This document shows positions 1 through 8,051 of a stretch of 25,232 nucleotides of DNA, piece by piece (the stretch's first letter is position 1; each line of letters opens with the position of its first letter). The notes below the pieces were generated by a model. That model was not told the origin of the DNA, did no database searches, and saw only the letters and a program-made list of their open reading frames with translations. This stretch comes from DASVLX01 sp035552275 (GTDB lineage: Bacteria > Actinomycetota > Actinomycetes > Mycobacteriales > Pseudonocardiaceae), in contig DASZLR010000216.1 in assembly GCA_035552275.1 (NCBI GenBank), forward strand, positions 1-25,232. Reading direction: 5' to 3'. The position numbers and the translations under genes were made by a program.

Positions 1-167
1 ACGTCAACGGCGGCGCGATCGCCATGGGCCATCCGCTCGGCGCGACCGGCGCGATGCTGGTCGGCACCGTGGTGGACGAACTGGAGCGGCGGGACGCCCG
101 GCGGGCGCTGGTCACCCTGTGCATCGGCGGCGGCATGGGCGTCGCGACCATCATCGAACGTGTCTGA
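1..167 (+). CDS. fadA: Thiolase (acetyl-CoA C-acyltransferase), C-terminal end only
   Basis: Only the last 54 codons are in the window, read in frame from base 3 to the TGA at 165-167. The fragment carries the thiolase C-terminal signature NGGAIAMGHPLGATGA, and ends with the glycine-rich CIGGGMGVATIIERV block; the Cys of CIGGG is the catalytic acid/base cysteine of thiolases and the His of GHP belongs to the same active site. The enzyme cleaves 3-ketoacyl-CoA to acetyl-CoA and a shortened acyl-CoA, the last step of beta-oxidation. The next gene is fadB, so this is a fadA-fadB operon in thiolase-first order. The family is certain; the choice of FadA over a biosynthetic acetyl-CoA acetyltransferase rests on the neighbour. 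The start lies outside the window. Confidence 0.93.
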   Translation, partial: VNGGAIAMGHPLGATGAMLVGTVVDELERRDARRALVTLCIGGGMGVATIIERV

Positions 168-196
168 GGCGAACCACTTTCTCAAGAAATGAGACG

Positions 197-226
197 GGGG
201 CGTGCGAGGCTTCTTGCGCATGCCCC
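197..226 (+). promoter_or_regulatory. Intercistronic hairpin between fadA and fadB
   Basis: GGGGCGTGCG (197-206) can pair with CGCATGCCCC (217-226), giving a 10-bp stem with one G-U pair and a 10-nt loop. No U-tract follows. It lies in the 107-bp gap between the thiolase stop and the fadB start, so it could be a partial terminator, a processing site or an mRNA-stability element that sets the ratio of the two proteins. A smaller GCGGG/CCCGC stem-loop (239-251) follows directly before the fadB ribosome binding site. The structure is seen in the sequence; the role is inferred. Confidence 0.45.
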
Positions 227-274
227 GGTCGATCGGGTGCGGGTGTCCCGCAAGATTCTGAGGACGGACAACGG

Positions 275-2443
275 ATGACCGAGCAGAACATGATCCGGTG
301 GGACGCGGACGCCGACGGCATCGTCACGCTGACCATGGACGACCCGGCCGAGTCGGCCAACACCATGAACGAGACCTTCGGAAACTCGTTTCGGTCCACT
401 GTGGACCGACTGGAGGCCGAGCGGGAGAACATCACCGGCGTGGTGATCACCTCGGCGAAGAAGACCTTCTTCGCCGGCGGCAACCTGAAGCTGCTGATGG
501 CCGCCAAGCCGGCCGACGCGGCGGAGCTGACCGGCACGATCGACGAGATCAAGGCGCTGTTCCGCCGGCTGGAGAAGCTGGGCCGGCCGGTGGTCGCCGC
601 GATCAACGGCGCCGCGCTGGGCGGCGGCTACGAGATCGCGCTCGCCTGCCACCACCGGATCGCGTTGGACGCCAAGGGAAGCCAGATCGGCCTGCCCGAA
701 GTCACCCTCGGGCTGCTGCCCGGCGCCGGCGGCGTGACCCGTACGGTGCGGCTGTTCGGCGTGCAGAACGCGCTGCTCAACATTCTGTTGCAGGGCCAGC
801 GGCACAAGCCGGCCAAGGCCGCCGAGCTCGGCCTGGTGGACGAGTTGGTCGACACGCCGGAGCAGTTGCTGGCGAAGGCCAAGGAATGGATCAAGGCCAA
901 TCCGGACGCCGCCCAGCCGTGGGACAAGCCCGGCTACAAGATCCCCGGTGGCACCCCGTCGAATCCGAGTTTCGCGGCCAACCTGCCGGCATTCCCGGCG
1001 AACCTGCGCAAGCAGCTCAAGGGCGCGCCGATGCCGGCCCCGCGCAACGTGCTGGCCGCCGCGATCGAGGGCAGCCAGGTCGACATCGACACCGCGACCA
1101 AGATCGAGACCAGGTACCTGGTCGAGCTGGCCACCGGCCAGGTGTCGAGCAACATGATCAAGGCGTTCTTCTTCGATCTGCAGCACATCAACTCCGGCGG
1201 CAGTCGGCCGGACGGGTATCCGCGCTACCAGGCGGCACGGGTGGCCGTGCTGGGCGCCGGCATGATGGGCGCGGGCATCGCCTACTCAGCCGCGCGGGCC
1301 GGGCTTTCCGTGGTGCTCAAGGATGTTTCGGCCGAGGCCGCGGCCAAGGGCAAGGATTACTCGCGGAAGCTGGTCGACAAGGCGGTGTCGCGGGGCAAGA
1401 TGACCCGCGAGGCCGCGGACGCGCTCCTGGACCGCATTCACCCGACCGCCGACTACGCCGACCTGGCCGGGGTGGACACCGTGGTGGAGGCGGTGTTCGA
1501 GAGCCCGGAGCTGAAGAAGGCGGTGTTCGGCGAGATCGAGCGGGTAGTCGCGCCGGACGCGCTGCTCGGCTCCAACACCTCGACGCTGCCGATCACCGCG
1601 CTCGCCGAGGGCGTCAGCCGGCCGACTGACTTCATCGGCCTGCACTTCTTCTCCCCGGTGGACAAGATGCAGCTGCTGGAAATCGTGGTGGGCGAGAAGA
1701 CCAGCGACGCCACGCTCGCCAAGGCGTTGGATTTCGCGCAGCAGATCAAGAAGACGCCGATCGTGGTCAACGACAGCCGCGGCTTCTTCACCAGCCGGGT
1801 GATCGGGACGTTTCTCAACGAGGCGGTCGCGATGGTCGGCGAGGGCGTGCCGGCGGCGTCGATCGAGCAGGCCGGTTCGCAGGCCGGTTACCCGGCGCCG
1901 CCGCTGCAACTGATGGACGAGCTGACGCTGACCCTGCCGCGCAAGATCCGGGACGAGACCAAGGCGGGCGTCGAAGCTGATGGCGGCGTCTGGGAAACCC
2001 ACCCCGCCGACGCCGTGGTGGACCGGATGATCGACGCGTTCGACCGCAAGGGCCGCTCGTCCGGCGCCGGCTTCTACGCCTACGCCGACGGCAAGCGGGC
2101 CGGGTTGTGGCCGGGGCTGGCCGAGCACTTCGGCGGCGCCGCGGCTGATGTGCCGTTCATCGACCTGCGGGAGCGGATGCTGTTCGCCGAGGCGCTGGAA
2201 ACCGTGAAGTGCTTTGACGAGGGCGTGTTGCGCTCGGTGCCGGACGCGAACATCGGCTCGATCTTCGGCATCGGCTTCCCGCCGTGGACCGGCGGTGTGG
2301 TCCAGTACATCAACCAGTATGAGGGTGGCGTCGCCGGATTTGTGAACCGCGCGCGGGAATTGGCCAAGCGATACGGCGACCGGTTCACACCGCCACAATC
2401 GTTGGTGGACATCGCGGAGCGAGGCGGTACCTTCGAGGGCTGA
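275..2443 (+). CDS. fadB: Multifunctional enoyl-CoA hydratase / 3-hydroxyacyl-CoA dehydrogenase
   Basis: A 722-residue protein, the normal length for the FadB alpha subunit. The N-terminal crotonase domain (about 1-190) has the oxyanion-hole segment ALGGGYEIALACHHR with the glutamate near residue 120 and the second catalytic glutamate near 142 in GLPEVTLGLLPGAGG. A Rossmann NAD-binding motif GAGMMG starts near residue 327, and the 3-hydroxyacyl-CoA dehydrogenase signature with catalytic His near 457 lies in GLHFFSPVDKMQLLEIV. The C-terminal dehydrogenase domains follow (GFFTSRVIGTFLNEA). It hydrates 2-enoyl-CoA and oxidises 3-hydroxyacyl-CoA for the thiolase encoded just upstream. I chose ATG 275 over the upstream in-frame start at 119, which lies inside the thiolase gene, because GAGG at 260-263 is a ribosome binding site and the family homology begins here. 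Confidence 0.95.
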   Translation: MTEQNMIRWDADADGIVTLTMDDPAESANTMNETFGNSFRSTVDRLEAERENITGVVITSAKKTFFAGGNLKLLMAAKPADAAELTGTIDEIKALFRRLEKLGRPVVAAINGAALGGGYEIALACHHRIALDAKGSQIGLPEVTLGLLPGAGGVTRTVRLFGVQNALLNILLQGQRHKPAKAAELGLVDELVDTPEQLLAKAKEWIKANPDAAQPWDKPGYKIPGGTPSNPSFAANLPAFPANLRKQLKGAPMPAPRNVLAAAIEGSQVDIDTATKIETRYLVELATGQVSSNMIKAFFFDLQHINSGGSRPDGYPRYQAARVAVLGAGMMGAGIAYSAARAGLSVVLKDVSAEAAAKGKDYSRKLVDKAVSRGKMTREAADALLDRIHPTADYADLAGVDTVVEAVFESPELKKAVFGEIERVVAPDALLGSNTSTLPITALAEGVSRPTDFIGLHFFSPVDKMQLLEIVVGEKTSDATLAKALDFAQQIKKTPIVVNDSRGFFTSRVIGTFLNEAVAMVGEGVPAASIEQAGSQAGYPAPPLQLMDELTLTLPRKIRDETKAGVEADGGVWETHPADAVVDRMIDAFDRKGRSSGAGFYAYADGKRAGLWPGLAEHFGGAAADVPFIDLRERMLFAEALETVKCFDEGVLRSVPDANIGSIFGIGFPPWTGGVVQYINQYEGGVAGFVNRARELAKRYGDRFTPPQSLVDIAERGGTFEG

Positions 2444-2474
2444 ATCTTCGAGATTGAGCGGGAGCGGGGGCGGC

Positions 2475-3353
2475 GTGTCACGACGCAAGATCATCGGCTG
2501 GTCGGTTTGCGCACTCGTTGGTCTTGCCGGGGCGGCCGCCCTCGCGCCGTCGGCGGCCGCTGTGTCAGTGCCGGCCGGGTCGGTGCTGGGGGCGTCGGTG
2601 CCCGCGGTGCCGGTGAATGGTCGCGCCTTGGCGGTCATCGAGCAGTACTACCTGCCGGCGGTGAGCCCGAACGTCGGTCCGGGCAGCGACGATTCGCTGT
2701 ACGTCTCGCCCCAGCCACCCGGCACGGAGGGTTTGAACGATTCCCAGTACGCGCCGGGCGTCAATGTCCAGTACCCGCACCAGGACTCGTCGCACGCGTG
2801 GCAACTGCGGGTCAACCCGCAACAGCCGCCGGCAGGGGTGACCACACCGCCGTTGATCTTCGACGCGTCCGCCGTGCACGACACCGGTTCGGACCAGATC
2901 TCCGCCGAGGTGTGGACGAACTACGAACTCGACGTGCCGGCTGGTGGTGCTGGGACACCGCAGCCCTACGTCTACCTCGCCGGCCTGCACAGCTCCGCCG
3001 TGTGCAACGGCGGCTGGGGACAGACGTCGACCGGCCTGGACGCGCTGTACGTGCGTCAGCCCGGCGGCTCGCTGTCGCCGGTGAACGTTCCGGCGAGCGG
3101 CTACACGGTGAGCCGGCTGCCGTTCCCGCCACCGGAGGGCGAGCAGGACCCGGCCAACCCGCACTTCGGCGATCTCACTGTCCGGCGGGTGCAGGGCGCG
3201 CCGGATCTGCTGAGCACCGCCGACATCGAGCCGGGTTACCTGCAGCGCGCGGCCGGATGGCGCATCGACGTCACCGTCTACCGGCTGGACGCCGCCGGCA
3301 ACCGGTCGGATGTGCGGACCGACAGCATGGTGCTCGGCGCGGCCGCCTGCTGA
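2475..3353 (+). CDS. Secreted protein of unknown function with Sec-type signal peptide
   Basis: About 292 residues. The N terminus has the shape of a signal peptide: basic SRRK, a hydrophobic core IIGWSVCALVGLAGAAALA, and an alanine-rich cleavage region ending near APSAAAVS. The mature part is rich in Pro, Gly, Tyr and Ser, has a few cysteines including the C-terminal residue, and shows no catalytic motif I recognise; it reads like a beta-rich extracellular domain. GTG 2475 is preferred because GGGAG (2460-2464) sits 10 bases upstream; a TTG at 2454 in the same frame is possible. It lies 31 bp after fadB and upstream of an FtsX-type ABC system, so it could be a partner of that transporter, but nothing in the sequence proves it. 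Confidence 0.8.
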   Translation: MSRRKIIGWSVCALVGLAGAAALAPSAAAVSVPAGSVLGASVPAVPVNGRALAVIEQYYLPAVSPNVGPGSDDSLYVSPQPPGTEGLNDSQYAPGVNVQYPHQDSSHAWQLRVNPQQPPAGVTTPPLIFDASAVHDTGSDQISAEVWTNYELDVPAGGAGTPQPYVYLAGLHSSAVCNGGWGQTSTGLDALYVRQPGGSLSPVNVPASGYTVSRLPFPPPEGEQDPANPHFGDLTVRRVQGAPDLLSTADIEPGYLQRAAGWRIDVTVYRLDAAGNRSDVRTDSMVLGAAAC

Positions 3354-3415
3354 CGGTGAACGCCGCCGAGGTGGGCGGGCTTCGGTATTTCGGCACTCGT
3401 GGAACGAACCCGCGA

Positions 3416-3429
3416 TAGTCTCGGCGACG
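3416..3429 (+). promoter_or_regulatory. Candidate -10 element giving a leaderless permease mRNA
   Basis: TAGTCT (3416-3421) fits the actinobacterial -10 pattern TANNNT and is followed by 7 bases and then GTG 3429. That geometry would put the transcript start on the start codon. No clear -35 is visible. It supports the choice of GTG 3429 for the permease, which has no ribosome binding site. Confidence 0.35.
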
Positions 3430-5996
3430 TGCAGTTACCGTGGCGAACCGCCCCGCTAGCGGCGCTGTCCAGCCTGTGGTCCGCGTTCGTCGCGGCCGTC
3501 GCCGGGCTGTTGCTGGCGTTCGTCGCCGCGACCGCGGTGCTCTACGTCGACACTGTGGGCACGGCCGCCACCGGCTACCAGACCGGCCAATCCTGCGCCC
3601 AGGACATCCCGCCGACGCTGGATGGGCCCGTCGTCGCCGGACAAGCGGACCAGGTCGCCAGCATCGCTCGGCAGACCGCCGCACAGTACGGCTTCGGGCA
3701 GGTGCTGTTCGCCGAATACACCTCGCCGCTGCGGCTGGACATCAACGGCACGGACAACGTCGTGCGCCTCGGCTATCGCGATGGCGCGGTGGATCACCTG
3801 TCGCCCAGCCAGGGTGGCGCGCGGGATGGCATCTGGATTCCGCGGTCCGCCGCCGTCGACTCGCACGCCGTGCTTGGCCAGCATGCCGAGGGAGTCCTGC
3901 CGGCGCCGGGCTATCCCAGTACCGGGTTGACCGGCGGAGAAGGCGGGCTGCCGCCGATCACTGCCGTCTACCCCAACCAGGACGACCCGCTGCCGGACTG
4001 GTGGTGCGCCCAGCAATCGTCCGTGGTGGTGCCGGCGCTGTCCGGCGACAACGCCGCCGGCCCGGTGGTGTGGTTGCCCAATCCGGCTGACCTGTCGCCG
4101 TACCGGCAGTTCTACCGGCAGGTCTCGATCCGATTTCCGAGCCCCGTCCCGGTGACCACCGCCGACGGGGCCGCGCTGGTCGCCAGGGGAACCGCGATGG
4201 TCGCCGACCTGCGCGGCCGCCTGGATGCCGCCGGGCTGAACACGGTGACGGTCAACGAGCCGTGGGCAACCGAGCAGGCGATCGCCGAGCGGGCCCGCGC
4301 CAACGTGCGGTATTCGGTGCTGCCGCTGACCTTGGTCAGCCTGGTGGTCGGACTGGCTGGGGCCGGTGCGGTCGCGGTCGGCTGGACCCAGCGCCGGGGT
4401 GGCGAACTGCGGCTGCTGTGGGCCAGAGGCGCGGGGCCGGTGGCGCTGGCCGGCCGGGGTGCGCTGGAACTAGCCGCGCCGGTCGTGTTCGGCGCGGCCG
4501 TCGGCCTCGGCCTGGCGCGCATTCTGCTGTCCCAATACGCCCCAGCGTCCACGACCGATCCCGGCACTATGACCGCCGCCGCGCTCGCCGCTCTCATCGT
4601 GACCCTGCTGGCGGTGGGCTGCGTAGCGGTGACCGTCGGGGTGCGCACCCATCGCATCTTCCAGCGAGTCAGCTCGACCCGCCGGTGGGCACGGGTCGTG
4701 CGGGTGCTGCCCTGGGAACTCGTCACCGCGGGGCTCGCCGCGCCCGCGTGGCTGCGGCTGGCCGCCGGCATCCCGTCCAGCCGAGGGCTGGGATTCCTGC
4801 CCACAGTGGACCCGATCGCGCTGATGTTTCCGCTTCTGCTGGTGCTCACTATTGCCGGGATCGCGGTTCGGGTGCTGCGTGCGGCGCTGGCCGTGTCACA
4901 CCGGATGCGGTGGTGGTCGCGGCCGGCGGTCCAACTCGCGGTACGCCGGCTGGCCGCCGCTCGGGACGCGGTGGCTGGAGTATTGGTCGTCGGGGTGCTC
5001 GCGGTCGGCACGCTCGCAGTTGGGCATGGCGTCGCTTCGGCCGAGAACACCAGTCTGGATGCCAAGGCCGGCACGCTGGTCGGCGCCGACACCGTGATGC
5101 AGGTCGGTGTCGAATTGCCACTGGGCCGGCGCACGCTGCCGCCATCGCTGGCCGCCGACACGACCATGGTCGCGACCGAGAACACCACCGCCGGCGCGGT
5201 GCTGGTGGTCGACCCGGCCACCTTCGCCGGCAACGCCTGGCTGCCCGATGACGGGAGTGTGCAACGCATCCTCGGTCAACTGGCCGCCGCCGGACCGGGG
5301 GCGGCGATCCAGACCGGCGGCTCGCCGGCCGGCGTGGTGCGGGCGGATGGCCTGATTCCGTTGCACACCATCGGCTCCACGGCGACCTTTCCCGGTATGC
5401 CGAACGGATTCGGCTATGTGGTCGCACGCTCGGCCGTCAACGATCCGGCGGGCCTGGACAGCTGGTTCCTGTGGTCGCACCGGCCGCTCGCCGAGATCGT
5501 GTCCGAATTGGACAGGGCGAATATCTCGCACCTCAATCCGGCGACCCGGGCGCGGGCGCTGGACGCGCTACCGTTCTACACGGTCGCCTGGACTTTCGGG
5601 TTCATCACCGCGCTGGGTGCGGTGCTGGCAGTGGTCGCCGCCGCGGCGCTGCTGCTGACCGTTGAGGCGCGGCGGCGGGAGAACGCGATGTCCGCGATCC
5701 TGGCCGTCCGAATGGGACTGCGGCCGAGATCGCTGGTCGTCAGCCATGTGGTGGAACTCGGCGCGCTGGGTGTCTTCGCGGCGGCGGCCGGCGCGGCCGT
5801 CGGGCTGACCGGCGGCGCGGTGGCCGCGACCCATCTCGACCCGGCGTCCTGGCTGCCGCCGGGAACCACCACGCCGGCGCCGTGGCTGTTCCTGCTGAGC
5901 ACTGCCGGGGCGACTGTCGTGATGGTCTCGGTGGCAGGCTGGACCGCGATGCGCTCGGTGCGCACCGCGCGGATGGGGGAGTTGATCCGTGGTTGA
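3429..5996 (+). CDS. FtsX-like ABC transporter permease
   Basis: About 855 residues. There is one membrane segment near residues 18-40, a long extracytoplasmic region of roughly 250 residues, a block of about five segments between 295 and 535, a second extracytoplasmic region of about 190 residues, and three final segments (roughly 718-840). This is a duplicated MacB/FtsX-type layout in which two permease units share one chain. The first ATPase gene starts 8 bases before its stop and the second ATPase overlaps the first by 4 bases, so the three form one translationally coupled transporter. The substrate is unknown; related systems move lipoproteins, peptides or lipids, or transmit signals across the membrane. 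The start is ambiguous: GTG 3429 is favoured by a TANNNT element at leaderless distance, and GTG 3399 is the alternative. Neither has a ribosome binding site. Confidence 0.85.
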   Translation: MQLPWRTAPLAALSSLWSAFVAAVAGLLLAFVAATAVLYVDTVGTAATGYQTGQSCAQDIPPTLDGPVVAGQADQVASIARQTAAQYGFGQVLFAEYTSPLRLDINGTDNVVRLGYRDGAVDHLSPSQGGARDGIWIPRSAAVDSHAVLGQHAEGVLPAPGYPSTGLTGGEGGLPPITAVYPNQDDPLPDWWCAQQSSVVVPALSGDNAAGPVVWLPNPADLSPYRQFYRQVSIRFPSPVPVTTADGAALVARGTAMVADLRGRLDAAGLNTVTVNEPWATEQAIAERARANVRYSVLPLTLVSLVVGLAGAGAVAVGWTQRRGGELRLLWARGAGPVALAGRGALELAAPVVFGAAVGLGLARILLSQYAPASTTDPGTMTAAALAALIVTLLAVGCVAVTVGVRTHRIFQRVSSTRRWARVVRVLPWELVTAGLAAPAWLRLAAGIPSSRGLGFLPTVDPIALMFPLLLVLTIAGIAVRVLRAALAVSHRMRWWSRPAVQLAVRRLAAARDAVAGVLVVGVLAVGTLAVGHGVASAENTSLDAKAGTLVGADTVMQVGVELPLGRRTLPPSLAADTTMVATENTTAGAVLVVDPATFAGNAWLPDDGSVQRILGQLAAAGPGAAIQTGGSPAGVVRADGLIPLHTIGSTATFPGMPNGFGYVVARSAVNDPAGLDSWFLWSHRPLAEIVSELDRANISHLNPATRARALDALPFYTVAWTFGFITALGAVLAVVAAAALLLTVEARRRENAMSAILAVRMGLRPRSLVVSHVVELGALGVFAAAAGAAVGLTGGAVAATHLDPASWLPPGTTTPAPWLFLLSTAGATVVMVSVAGWTAMRSVRTARMGELIRG

Positions 5997-6687
5997 CCGT
6001 GGGGTGGACGGACCCGTGCTGGCGCTGCGCGAGGTGCGCGTTGACTACCGAACGGCGGCGGGTGCCGTCACCGCCGTCCGCGATATCAGCTTCGAAGTGC
6101 CCGGCTCCGGCCTCACCGTGCTCGCCGGGCCGTCTGGCTCCGGCAAGTCCACGCTGATTCGGTTGCTGGGACTGCTGGAACGACCGACCGCCGGCAGCGT
6201 CGAACTCGACGGTGTGCCGGTTTCCCGGCGCGGCCACCGGGAACTGCGTCGGCTGCGCAGGAGCGGGGTGGCCACCGTGTTTCAGAGTCCAGCGGACAAT
6301 CTGCTCAGTCGGTTGTCGGTCGCGGGCAATCTGCGGGCCGCCGCGCAGGCCGCCGGCCGGCCGGATCCCGGTGAGCCGTTGCTCTGCCGGCTCGGGCTGG
6401 CCGGCACTGGATCGTGGCGCACGACCGCGCTGTCCGGCGGTCAGCAGCAGCGACTGGCGTTTGCCTGCGCGCTGGCCAGGGGCGCCGAGGTGATCCTCGC
6501 CGACGAGCCAACGTCCCAATTGGACACCGCGTCCGCCGACCTGGTGCTGGACACCTTGCGATCGCTGGTCGCTGACGCGGTGCCGGTGGTGGTCAGCTCG
6601 CATGATCCGCGGCTGGTACTGCTCGGCGATGTCGTCGTCCGGCTGGCCGGCGGTAGCGTCACGGGCATCGCCGAGGGAACCGGATGA
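5989..6687 (+). CDS. ABC transporter ATP-binding protein (first of two)
   Basis: 232 residues, a minimal nucleotide-binding subunit of the MacB/LolD type. Walker A GPSGSGKST is at 47-55, the Q-loop glutamine near 99 (VFQSP), signature LSGGQQQR at 148-155, Walker B VILADE at 168-173, D-loop SQLD just after, and the switch histidine at 205 (SSHD). All catalytic elements are intact. GTG 5989 is preceded by GGGGGAG (5975-5981) with 7 bases of spacing and overlaps the end of the permease gene by 8 bases. It should energise that permease, most likely as a heterodimer with the second ATPase. Confidence 0.93.
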   Translation: MVDRGVDGPVLALREVRVDYRTAAGAVTAVRDISFEVPGSGLTVLAGPSGSGKSTLIRLLGLLERPTAGSVELDGVPVSRRGHRELRRLRRSGVATVFQSPADNLLSRLSVAGNLRAAAQAAGRPDPGEPLLCRLGLAGTGSWRTTALSGGQQQRLAFACALARGAEVILADEPTSQLDTASADLVLDTLRSLVADAVPVVVSSHDPRLVLLGDVVVRLAGGSVTGIAEGTG

Positions 6688-7376
6688 CCGCGCCAGACCA
6701 GCCGGCGTTGATGGTGCGGGATGTGGTGCGGTCGTTCGACCATCCGGCGGGCAGCGCGCGCGTTCTGGACCGGATCGACATGACTGTGTCCGCCGGCGAG
6801 ATCGTCACCGTTGCCGGACCGTCCGGCTCGGGCAAGACCGCGCTGCTGTCGATCCTCTGCGGTTTCGACCGTCCGGACAGCGGCACGGTGACGATCGCCG
6901 GTCGGCCAGTGGACACCAGGGCTATTTCCTGCGCACCATCCTGGCGGGATTGTGCGATTCTGCCACAAACCCTGGGCCTGGCCGATGAATTGACCTTGGC
7001 CGAAAATGTCGCGTTGCCTTTGCTGCTGAACGGGCAGAATGGGCTCAATCGACGCCGTGATTGGCGCTGGCAGGTTGACGAAATGTTGGCTGAATTGGGC
7101 ATAGCCGCGCTCGCCGATCGCTACCCGCACCAGGTGTCATTCGGTCAACAGCAGCGCGCCGCCGTGGCGCGGGCGGTGATCGCCGGGCCGGCGGTGCTGC
7201 TGGCGGACGAACCCACCGCCCATCTGGACGTGGGCGGGGCCGAGGCCGTGCTGTCCGTGCTGCGGCACGCGGCCGAACGGGGAGCGGGGTTGGTGGTGGC
7301 GACGCACGACGAGCAGGTGCACCGGATCGCCGACCGCACCCTCGCGTTGACCGAAGGCCGGCTGGTTAGTCGCTGA
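6684..7376 (+). CDS. ABC transporter ATP-binding protein (second of two, atypical signature)
   Basis: 230 residues. Walker A GPSGSGKT is at 45-52, Walker B VLLADE at 171-176, D-loop HLD just after, and the switch histidine at 208 (ATHDE). The signature at 151-158 reads VSFGQQQR instead of LSGGQQQR, so the second residue pair is altered with a bulky Phe in place of the first Gly. ATG 6684 overlaps the preceding stop as ATGA, and GAGGGAA lies just upstream. In heterodimeric ABC ATPases one composite site is often degenerate, so this subunit may form the weak site while the first one carries the canonical signature. The gene ends 17 bases before a terminator-like hairpin. Confidence 0.92.
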   Translation: MTAPDQPALMVRDVVRSFDHPAGSARVLDRIDMTVSAGEIVTVAGPSGSGKTALLSILCGFDRPDSGTVTIAGRPVDTRAISCAPSWRDCAILPQTLGLADELTLAENVALPLLLNGQNGLNRRRDWRWQVDEMLAELGIAALADRYPHQVSFGQQQRAAVARAVIAGPAVLLADEPTAHLDVGGAEAVLSVLRHAAERGAGLVVATHDEQVHRIADRTLALTEGRLVSR

Positions 7377-7393
7377 TCGCGGGCGGACGACAA

Positions 7394-7426
7394 TGACGCT
7401 GCCGGAGAGGTGGGTTGGCGGCGTCA
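7394..7426 (+). terminator. Terminator-like hairpin after the ABC operon
   Basis: TGACGCTGCC (7394-7403) pairs with GGCGGCGTCA (7417-7426), a 10-bp stem with one G-U pair and a 13-nt loop. It begins 17 bases after the stop of the second ATPase. There is no U-tract, which is common for high-GC actinobacterial terminators. It would separate the ABC operon from the tRNA gene. Confidence 0.5.
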
Positions 7427-7542
7427 CCGCACTGGCATCAGCGACCCAGACGCCGGGTCCGAACGGCACGCGGCACAGGTGCGGCACAGCCGGGTGATCG
7501 GGAGTCAGCCGAGCCAACGCCAGACGTGGACTATCCGGCCGG

Positions 7543-7548
7543 TAAGCT
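7543..7548 (+). promoter_or_regulatory. Candidate -10 element of the tRNA-Arg gene
   Basis: TAAGCT fits TANNNT and lies 20 bases before the mature tRNA 5' end, a suitable distance for a short leader removed by RNase P. No convincing -35 is visible. The other sequence between 7427 and 7542 shows no gene that I can support. Confidence 0.35.
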
Positions 7549-7568
7549 GGGGCCAACGCAACGCGTAC

Positions 7569-7641
7569 GGCCTCGTAGCTCAGGGGATAGAGCAGCGGTT
7601 TCCTAAACCGCGTGTCGGAGGTTCGAATCCTCTCGGGGCCA
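7569..7641 (+). tRNA. tRNA-Arg (anticodon CCT)
   Basis: A 73-base cloverleaf folds completely. The acceptor stem is 7569-7575 with 7634-7640, discriminator A at 7641. The D stem is GCTC/GAGC (7578-7581, 7590-7593). The anticodon stem GCGGT/ACCGC (7595-7599, 7607-7611) encloses the loop TTCCTAA with anticodon CCT at 7602-7604, reading AGG. The T stem (7617-7621, 7629-7633) encloses loop TTCGAAT. The gene continues ACCT, so the final A of CCA is not encoded and must be added by CCA-adding enzyme. Its 3' end is duplicated at 16844-16865, consistent with use as an integration site. Confidence 0.97.
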
Positions 7642-7643
7642 CC
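7621..7643 (+). repeat. Left direct repeat (attL-like), 3' end of tRNA-Arg
   Basis: This is the T-loop to acceptor end of the tRNA. It matches 16844-16865 over 21 of 23 alignment columns, with one substitution (A/C) and one single-base gap. The last 12 bases, CTCGGGGCCACC (7632-7643), are identical in both copies. tRNA 3' ends are the classic attachment sites of tyrosine-integrase elements. The repeat is seen directly; its att role is inferred. Confidence 0.65.
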
Positions 7644-8051
7644 TCGTCTGAACAGCACGAACGTCTTTCGTCAGCTGGCCGCTCGCCGCTCCATGACCCC
7701 ACTTATGACCCGAACGGCGTTACGGTCGGCGGATGACGACCGCGCGCAAGCGCCCACGAAGGGCCGACGCCCCAGGAGTCCTGGCACCCGGATGGCACGT
7801 GCCCGGACCAATTTGTCGAACCAGAACCATCGAACACGGTTCGGGTGCAAGATGCAGACTGTGAGAGCACGGTTACCGCTTTGGGTGGGGTGTCGGGTGT
7901 GGCACAACCCTGCCTCGCAGCGTGGACACCACTACGCCGGTCGACCGTCGCGCTGCCCGGCAAGTTCGGGCCGACCTTGTCACGCACCTGGGCACACGCT
8001 TGGTCCTCGAAGCGTGTCTGCGGTGAATGGGAACCGAAGGACGGGGCAAGC
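7644..8051. other. Gene-poor stretch next to the tRNA; possible element relic
   Basis: I find no convincing gene here. Two exact ATGACCC words (7693-7699 and 7705-7711) stand 12 bases apart in the same orientation, a pattern resembling integrase arm-site repeats. A possible 43-codon ORF (ATG 7733 to TGA 7864) has a TANNNT element (TACGGT, 7721-7726) at leaderless distance, but its Arg/Pro-rich product is unrecognised and may be chance. A short palindrome CGAAC-ACG-GTTCG is at 7831-7843. The promoter of the TRYPCO1 gene should lie near the right end. Confidence 0.4.

Noticed and set aside
7137..7658. 173-codon minus-strand ORF containing ERIRTSDTRFRKPLLYPLSYEA
   Set aside because: This is the familiar antisense translation of a tRNA gene, a well-known false protein; the rest overlaps the second ABC ATPase.
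7733..7864. 43-codon ORF with a TANNNT element upstream
   Set aside because: Product unrecognised and Arg/Pro-rich as expected by chance in high-GC DNA; noted only within the gene-poor stretch.
7889..7930. GGTGTC/GACACC inverted repeat
   Set aside because: Only 6-bp arms with a 30-base loop; expected by chance.
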